A stretch of 64,000 bases of DNA from assembly GCF_000160135.1 (NCBI RefSeq), contig NZ_GG729934.1:722954-786953 (forward strand). Reading direction: 5' to 3'. Shown here in pieces: positions 59,950 to 64,000 of the stretch. The notes under the pieces were generated by a model. It was not told where the DNA came from, made no database searches, and worked only from the letters and a program-made list of their open reading frames with translations. The DNA comes from Oribacterium sp. oral taxon 078 str. F0262 (GTDB lineage: Bacteria > Bacillota > Clostridia > Lachnospirales > Lachnospiraceae). How positions within the stretch are numbered: the stretch's first letter is position 1; the number at the start of each line of letters is the position of its first letter. Made by a program: the position numbers and the translations under genes.

Positions 59950-60753
59950 ATGACAGCAGGAAAGAAGAGCGGAGGAGAGGCGGGCGACCGGCTGAGAGCG
60001 CTCGGGCTCGGCGCAGCCTCCGAGGAGACAAGGGCTCCCTCCGGGGCGGCCATCCACGTGGAGGATCTTACGGCCGCCTACGATAAAAAGGCCGTGCTCT
60101 GGGACATTGATCTCGAAATTGAGGAGAACAGCATCACGGCGATCGTCGGCCCGAACGGCGCCGGAAAGTCCACTCTTTTAAAATGCATCCTGGGATTTTT
60201 GAAGCCGCTCTCCGGCAGCGTCAGAATCTTCGGAAAAGCGCTCCGGGAGGTCCGGGACAGGGTCGCCTATGTGCCGCAGTTTTCTGAGGTGAACTGGGAT
60301 TTTCCGATCTCCGTCCGGGATGTGGTGCTGATGGGGAGATATCGAAGCATTGGCTGGTTTCGGCGGGCGAATGCTTCGGAACGCGCGATCGCGGAGGATG
60401 CGATGCGGGAGATGGGCCTCTCCGCGCTCGCCTCGAGGCAGATCTCACAGCTCTCCGGAGGGCAGAGGCAGAGGGTCTTCATCGCAAGGGCACTGGCGCA
60501 GAGGGCGGAGCTTCTGATCATGGACGAGCCGCTCGCGGGAGTCGACAAGAGCAGTGAGAGGATCATCATCGATAAGATCAGGGAGCTGAAAAGCGAGGGG
60601 AAGACCATCGTCTGCGTTCACCATGACCTCAATACCCTGCGGAGCTACTTCGACCACGCTGTGCTGATCCGCCGCTATGTCATCGCATGCGGACCGGTGG
60701 AGGAGGCCGCGTCGGAGGAAAATATCCGGCGCGCCTATGAGGACTTAATATGA
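59950..60753 (+). CDS. Metal ABC transporter ATP-binding protein
   Basis: The 267-residue ATPase has a Walker A GPNGAGKST (about 67-75), Q-loop PQFSEVNWDF, signature LSGGQRQRV (about 169-177) and Walker B LLIMDEPLAGVD (about 189-200). The N-terminal ~30 residues form an extra charged stretch. The ATG at 59950 is supported by GGGGGAT and by family length. Its stop overlaps the first permease start (ATGA). Confidence 0.94.
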   Translation: MTAGKKSGGEAGDRLRALGLGAASEETRAPSGAAIHVEDLTAAYDKKAVLWDIDLEIEENSITAIVGPNGAGKSTLLKCILGFLKPLSGSVRIFGKALREVRDRVAYVPQFSEVNWDFPISVRDVVLMGRYRSIGWFRRANASERAIAEDAMREMGLSALASRQISQLSGGQRQRVFIARALAQRAELLIMDEPLAGVDKSSERIIIDKIRELKSEGKTIVCVHHDLNTLRSYFDHAVLIRRYVIACGPVEEAASEENIRRAYEDLI

Positions 60754-61631
60754 TTTCAATATTATTTTCCTATGATTTCTGGGTGGTCGCCGCGGGGACC
60801 TCGCTCCTCGCACTGGCGGGCTCTATCGTGGGGTGCTTCAGCGTATATCAGGGGCAGAGCCTCGTGGGGGACGCGATCGGGCATTCCGCTTATCCGGGGG
60901 TTGTGCTCGCCTTTATCTGCTTTCAGACGAGGGATCCTCTGATCCTCACGATCGGGGCGGCGCTGTCCGGCGGCATGGCTTATTTTCTGATCCACAGTCT
61001 GAGGGACGGAGGGGGGATCGACTTTGACTCGGCGCTCGCCCTGGTCCTCACGGGAATGTTCGGGCTTGGCATGGTCCTTAAGACCTATACGCAGGGGAAT
61101 CCCGCCTATGCCGATGCCTCGCAGGCGGGGCTCAAAAATTATATCTTCGGCTCCGCCGCCTTTTTGATGAAGAGGGATGCGGCGCTGATCTTCTGCAGCG
61201 GAGCTCTCGTGCTGTCCCTCCTCTTTCTCTTTCGGAGAATTCTTCTGATCAGCATCTTTGACAGGGGCTACGCGAAGGCGATCGGGATCCCGGAGGCGCT
61301 CGGGACAGCCGTGCTCCTCTTTATGATGATCGTCCTGATATCGGTCGGGCTGAAAAGTGTCGGGGCGGTATTGATCTCCTCCTTCCTCCTGATCCCCTGC
61401 ATCTGCGCGAATCAGCACAGCCGCAGTCTCGGGCCTATCCTCCTGCTTTCCGCTCTGACCGGGATCCTCAGTGCCCTTTTCGGGACATTTCTCAGCACGG
61501 CATACCGGGGGCTCTCCACCGGACCGATGATTATCCTGTGCATGGGCTCTGTCACGCTGCTCTCCATGATTTTTGGACGCTATGGGCTTTTGCCCCGCAT
61601 GCTTCGGAAGAGAGGAAAAGAAAATGACTGA
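60750..61631 (+). CDS. Metal ABC transporter permease 1 (ABC-3 family)
   Basis: The 293-residue protein has eight to nine membrane helices and family motifs GDAIGHSAYPGVVLA (about 44-58) and, near the end, SVGLKSVGAVLISSFLLIP (about 191-209). It should pair with the following permease, as in the TroC/TroD-type importers with two different permeases. It overlaps both neighbours. Confidence 0.93.
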   Translation: MISILFSYDFWVVAAGTSLLALAGSIVGCFSVYQGQSLVGDAIGHSAYPGVVLAFICFQTRDPLILTIGAALSGGMAYFLIHSLRDGGGIDFDSALALVLTGMFGLGMVLKTYTQGNPAYADASQAGLKNYIFGSAAFLMKRDAALIFCSGALVLSLLFLFRRILLISIFDRGYAKAIGIPEALGTAVLLFMMIVLISVGLKSVGAVLISSFLLIPCICANQHSRSLGPILLLSALTGILSALFGTFLSTAYRGLSTGPMIILCMGSVTLLSMIFGRYGLLPRMLRKRGKEND

Positions 61632-62700
61632 GGTCCTTTTTGTGCTCCTGATGACGGCGATGGCCTGCGGTCTGCTGGGCCCCTTCCTGGTGCTTCGCAG
61701 ACTCTCCATGACAGCGGACGCGCTCTCCCATTCCGTCCTGCTCGGCATCGTCCTCGCTTTCTTTCTGGTGCGGAGCCTGGACTCGGTCCTTCTCACGCTG
61801 GGGGCGGCTCTCTTCGGACTTCTCACGGTGCTCGCCGTAGAGCTTCTGTCCGGGAAGGGGCTCGTAAAGAGGGATGATGCGTTGGGTCTTGTATTTCCGA
61901 TGTTCTTCTCCCTCGGGGTCCTTTTGATCACGCGCTTTTTTCGAAATGTCCATCTGGACATAGAGATCGTTCTGATGGGAGATCCGCTCTTTGCCCCCTT
62001 TGTGCGTCTCTTCGGTCTCCCCAGGTCTCTCGTCGAGATGTTCCTTCTCTTTCTTCTGAACCTCTCCTTTGTGATCCTCTTCTATGAGCCGCTGAAGATC
62101 TCTACCTTTGACCCATCCTATGCCTTTCTCCTCGGCATCCCCGTAAAGCGCATCTTTTATGCCCTCATGATCCTTTGCTCTTTTTGCTGCGTGACGGCCT
62201 TCAACAGCGTGGGGGCGATTCTGGTGATTTCCTTTTTCGCGGCGCCCGCGGCAGCGGCCTCTCTCCTTAGCCGGAGTCTATGGCAGATGATTCTTCTCAC
62301 CCTCCTGCTCGGAGCTCTGAACTGCCTCATCGGCTGCCTCATTGCATTCCGATGGAATGTCTCCATTTCCGGGATGTGCAGCTTTGTCGGGATGCTCTCT
62401 GTCCTCCTTCTCTCCCTTTTCTCCCGCGGGGGAATACTGAGAGGGATGAGAAGGAGAAAGCAGCAGAGAGAGCGCTTCAAGGAGGAGCTTCTGCTTTTGC
62501 ATCTCTACCGGCACAGGGGGGACCGGGAGGAGACCGGATTTGAAAGTCTCTTCCGCCATGTGAACTGGAGCAGGAGGGAGACGGAGCGCTATATCGGGAG
62601 ACTTATGAAAATGAAGTGGGTTTTCGCGGACCCCTGTGATAAAATATATCAGTTGACGGAGGAGGGAAGGGAGAGGCTGCTGCTTGCAATGACGGCCTGA
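61624..62700 (+). CDS. Metal ABC transporter permease 2 with C-terminal winged-helix-like extension
   Basis: The ABC-3 permease part (about 1-275) has MTADALSHSVLLGIVLAFF (about 27-45) and FNSVGAILVISFFAAPAA (about 197-214). After the last helix a soluble ~80-residue tail follows (RERFKEELLLLHLYRH, SLFRHVNWSRRETERYIGRL, YQLTEEGRERLL). That tail has the helix pattern of a winged helix with a wing ending in LTEEGR. The start at 61624 overlaps permease 1. Total length (358) exceeds the usual 270-300. Confidence 0.9.
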   Translation: MTEVLFVLLMTAMACGLLGPFLVLRRLSMTADALSHSVLLGIVLAFFLVRSLDSVLLTLGAALFGLLTVLAVELLSGKGLVKRDDALGLVFPMFFSLGVLLITRFFRNVHLDIEIVLMGDPLFAPFVRLFGLPRSLVEMFLLFLLNLSFVILFYEPLKISTFDPSYAFLLGIPVKRIFYALMILCSFCCVTAFNSVGAILVISFFAAPAAAASLLSRSLWQMILLTLLLGALNCLIGCLIAFRWNVSISGMCSFVGMLSVLLLSLFSRGGILRGMRRRKQQRERFKEELLLLHLYRHRGDREETGFESLFRHVNWSRRETERYIGRLMKMKWVFADPCDKIYQLTEEGRERLLLAMTA

Positions 62701-62760
62701 GCGGAGAAGGAGACGGAGGGAAGCTGTGAGGATCTCCTCTTTTTCGCGGCCGGGAAAGAG

Positions 62761-63513
62761 ATGGGGATGACGAACAACAGGGAGGACTATCTGACGGCGA
62801 TTTTCAAGATCATAGAGCGAGAGGGAAGCGCCAGCAATCACAGAATTTCGGAGTATCTGGGCATCGCGCGCGCATCCGTCTCGGAGATGCTAAAAAAGCT
62901 GGCGGAGGACGGAATCCTCAAGATCCGCGGGCGCTTTATCAGCCTGAGTGCCGAGGGGGAGCAGCTTGCGAGACTGATCCTGAGTAAACACAGACTCTGG
63001 GAGACCTTTTTGCAGGACTGCCTGAAGTATAACTGGAAGGATGTCCACAGACAGGCGGATCTTTTGGAGCATATCACGGACGGGGAGATGATGAAGCGCC
63101 TCAATGCCTTTCTGAATTACCCGACGCACTGCCCGCACGGTGCCCCGATCTACATCAACCTGCGGGGGGAGGAGCGGGAGGAAGCGGAGGAGCTGCGGCT
63201 TGGCTCTCTGAAAATAGGGGAGAGGGCCCGCATCGTCAAGGTGGACGACGAGCCGGGCCTTCTCTCTTATTTGGACCGCCTCGGACTTAAACTGGATCTC
63301 GTTCTCTCCGCGGAGAGCTATGAGGAATACGATGGTACAATGCGGCTTTTTGTGGGGGAAGAGGGGAGGAGAGTCAGCGTCAGTGAGAAGGCCCAAAAGC
63401 ACATTTATGTGAAGACTCTCGGAGAGCAGGCGGATTCTCCCGAAAAAACAGAAGAGGCAAAGAGGATTGGACGGAAAGAGAAGAGAGCGCGGGGGGGAGA
63501 GGGAGCTTCATAA
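62761..63513 (+). CDS. DtxR/MntR-family metal-dependent transcriptional regulator
   Basis: The 250-residue protein has an N-terminal winged helix (NREDYLTAIFKIIEREGSAS, about 5-24; IARASVSEMLKKL), a dimer/metal domain (SKHRLWETFLQDCL and HRQADLLEHITDGEMMKRL, holding the usual His/Glu/Cys ligands) and a C-terminal SH3-like FeoA domain. The three-domain length is IdeR/DtxR-like. It probably represses the preceding importer when metal is plentiful. Two ATG codons (62761, 62767) are possible. The charged last ~25 residues overlap the next gene. Confidence 0.92.
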   Translation: MGMTNNREDYLTAIFKIIEREGSASNHRISEYLGIARASVSEMLKKLAEDGILKIRGRFISLSAEGEQLARLILSKHRLWETFLQDCLKYNWKDVHRQADLLEHITDGEMMKRLNAFLNYPTHCPHGAPIYINLRGEEREEAEELRLGSLKIGERARIVKVDDEPGLLSYLDRLGLKLDLVLSAESYEEYDGTMRLFVGEEGRRVSVSEKAQKHIYVKTLGEQADSPEKTEEAKRIGRKEKRARGGEGAS

Positions 63514-64000
63514 CTATCGCCTGGAGCTCGTATTTGAGAAAAAGATCCCGGGACTTCGGGTCTCGGAGGCTCTTCGCCGCCGGGAGTATGTCATGCGAAG
63601 CCGCCATTTTCATTCCAGCATCGAGCTCAACTTTCTGATCGAGGGGACCCGCTTTTTCTTCGTGGATCCGGAGAGCTACTGCATGAGAGCGGGGACGGCC
63701 ATGCTGATCGACCATGACCGGATTCACAAAACCTCGCTCGCGGAGGGATATCCGCCGGATCACAGAAACTTCATCCTGCAGCTGGAGCGGGAGCCCTTTG
63801 ACGGCCTGCTCCGGCAGTTCGGCTATCCGGGCTTTGACGAGTTCGGAAGGATCTACAGCGGAGCCTGCGGCTTTTCGAGGGAGGAGTGGGCGCTGATCCT
63901 CGGGATCATCGCTCAGTTTAAGAGCGCCTGCGATCAGATGATAGGGGAAGAGCTCTGCCCCTTCCTCTTTCTCCAGGCCATGGAGCTTCTCGGGATCTTT
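63467..64000 (+). CDS. AraC-family regulator, N-terminal part (cut by window end)
   Basis: The frame from a TTG at 63467 (AGAGGCAAAGAGG site) stays open to the window edge. After a basic leader it reads an AraC-type cupin: RSRHFHSSIELNFLIEGTRF (about 45-64), then RAGTAMLIDHDRIHKTS. The C-terminal DNA-binding HTH pair lies beyond the window. It overlaps the DtxR gene by 47 bases. It could control the nearby metal or pectin genes, or something downstream. Confidence 0.78.
   Translation, partial: MDGKRRERGGERELHNYRLELVFEKKIPGLRVSEALRRREYVMRSRHFHSSIELNFLIEGTRFFFVDPESYCMRAGTAMLIDHDRIHKTSLAEGYPPDHRNFILQLEREPFDGLLRQFGYPGFDEFGRIYSGACGFSREEWALILGIIAQFKSACDQMIGEELCPFLFLQAMELLGIF

Overview
The window is a gene-dense, GC-rich chromosomal segment of an anaerobic Firmicute. 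Support for a Clostridia / Lachnospiraceae-type origin comes from the gene content and order: rex-acpS-nnrD-alr, yicC-gmk-rpoZ-rimO-pgsA-cinA, DUF2953-ytfJ (gerW), rpmB-asp23-fakA-recG-rsmD-coaD with a DivIVA-like coiled-coil gene, and dgt-dnaG-trmK-nif3. Strong AGGAGG-type ribosome binding sites and several TTG/GTG starts fit this. The genus cannot be fixed from the sequence alone. Almost everything to about 41 kb is on the plus strand; the exceptions are rqcH and the RNase P RNA gene.

Region 1 (about 0.1-41.2 kb) is core genome: purine nucleoside salvage (pgeF), asparagine synthesis (asnA), a class A penicillin-binding protein with a repetitive charged tail, typA, dapA-dapB, purB and purA, rex, acpS, nnrD, alr, yebC, the ribosome-rescue factor rqcH, the yicC-to-cinA block, rpmB, fatty-acid kinase fakA, recG, rsmD, coaD, tRNA-Pro(CGG), a sodium-coupled amino-acid symporter, dgt-dnaG-trmK-nif3, a TGS-domain nucleoside kinase and rnpB. 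recG is split by a one-base frame difference at a run of eight A residues. Two usual neighbours are absent: rpoD between dnaG and trmK, and remA between yicC and gmk.

Region 2 (about 41.4-50.3 kb) is an accessory metabolic locus. It has a GntR/HutC-type regulator, a metallo-beta-lactamase-fold hydrolase, a three-subunit molybdenum hydroxylase of the xanthine dehydrogenase family, two tandem paralogous YjiH/Gate-domain membrane proteins and a flavin-binding PNPOx-like protein. The hydroxylase promoter carries two identical 11-bp boxes 21 bp apart, one filling the spacer between -35 and -10, which points to repression, perhaps by the nearby GntR protein.

Region 3 (about 50.3-52.3 kb) is a short, visibly AT-richer island flanked by a 17-bp exact direct repeat. 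It holds a gene remnant, a small membrane protein, a small exported protein, and on the minus strand an HTH gene overlapping a 99-codon partner. No integrase or transposase is visible.

Region 4 (about 52.5-58.6 kb) is a pectin-oligosaccharide module: cytoplasmic GH28, a sugar-binding lipoprotein, two permeases and cytoplasmic GH105. It contains no ATPase and no secreted pectinase, so it appears to import and finish degrading oligomers released elsewhere.

Region 5 (about 58.7-64 kb) is a manganese/iron/zinc-type ABC importer operon (binding protein, ATPase, two permeases) ending in a DtxR/MntR-family repressor gene. A 22-bp near-palindrome just after the -10 is a good candidate for that repressor's operator. 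The second permease carries a C-terminal winged-helix-like extension. An AraC-type regulator gene runs off the right edge.
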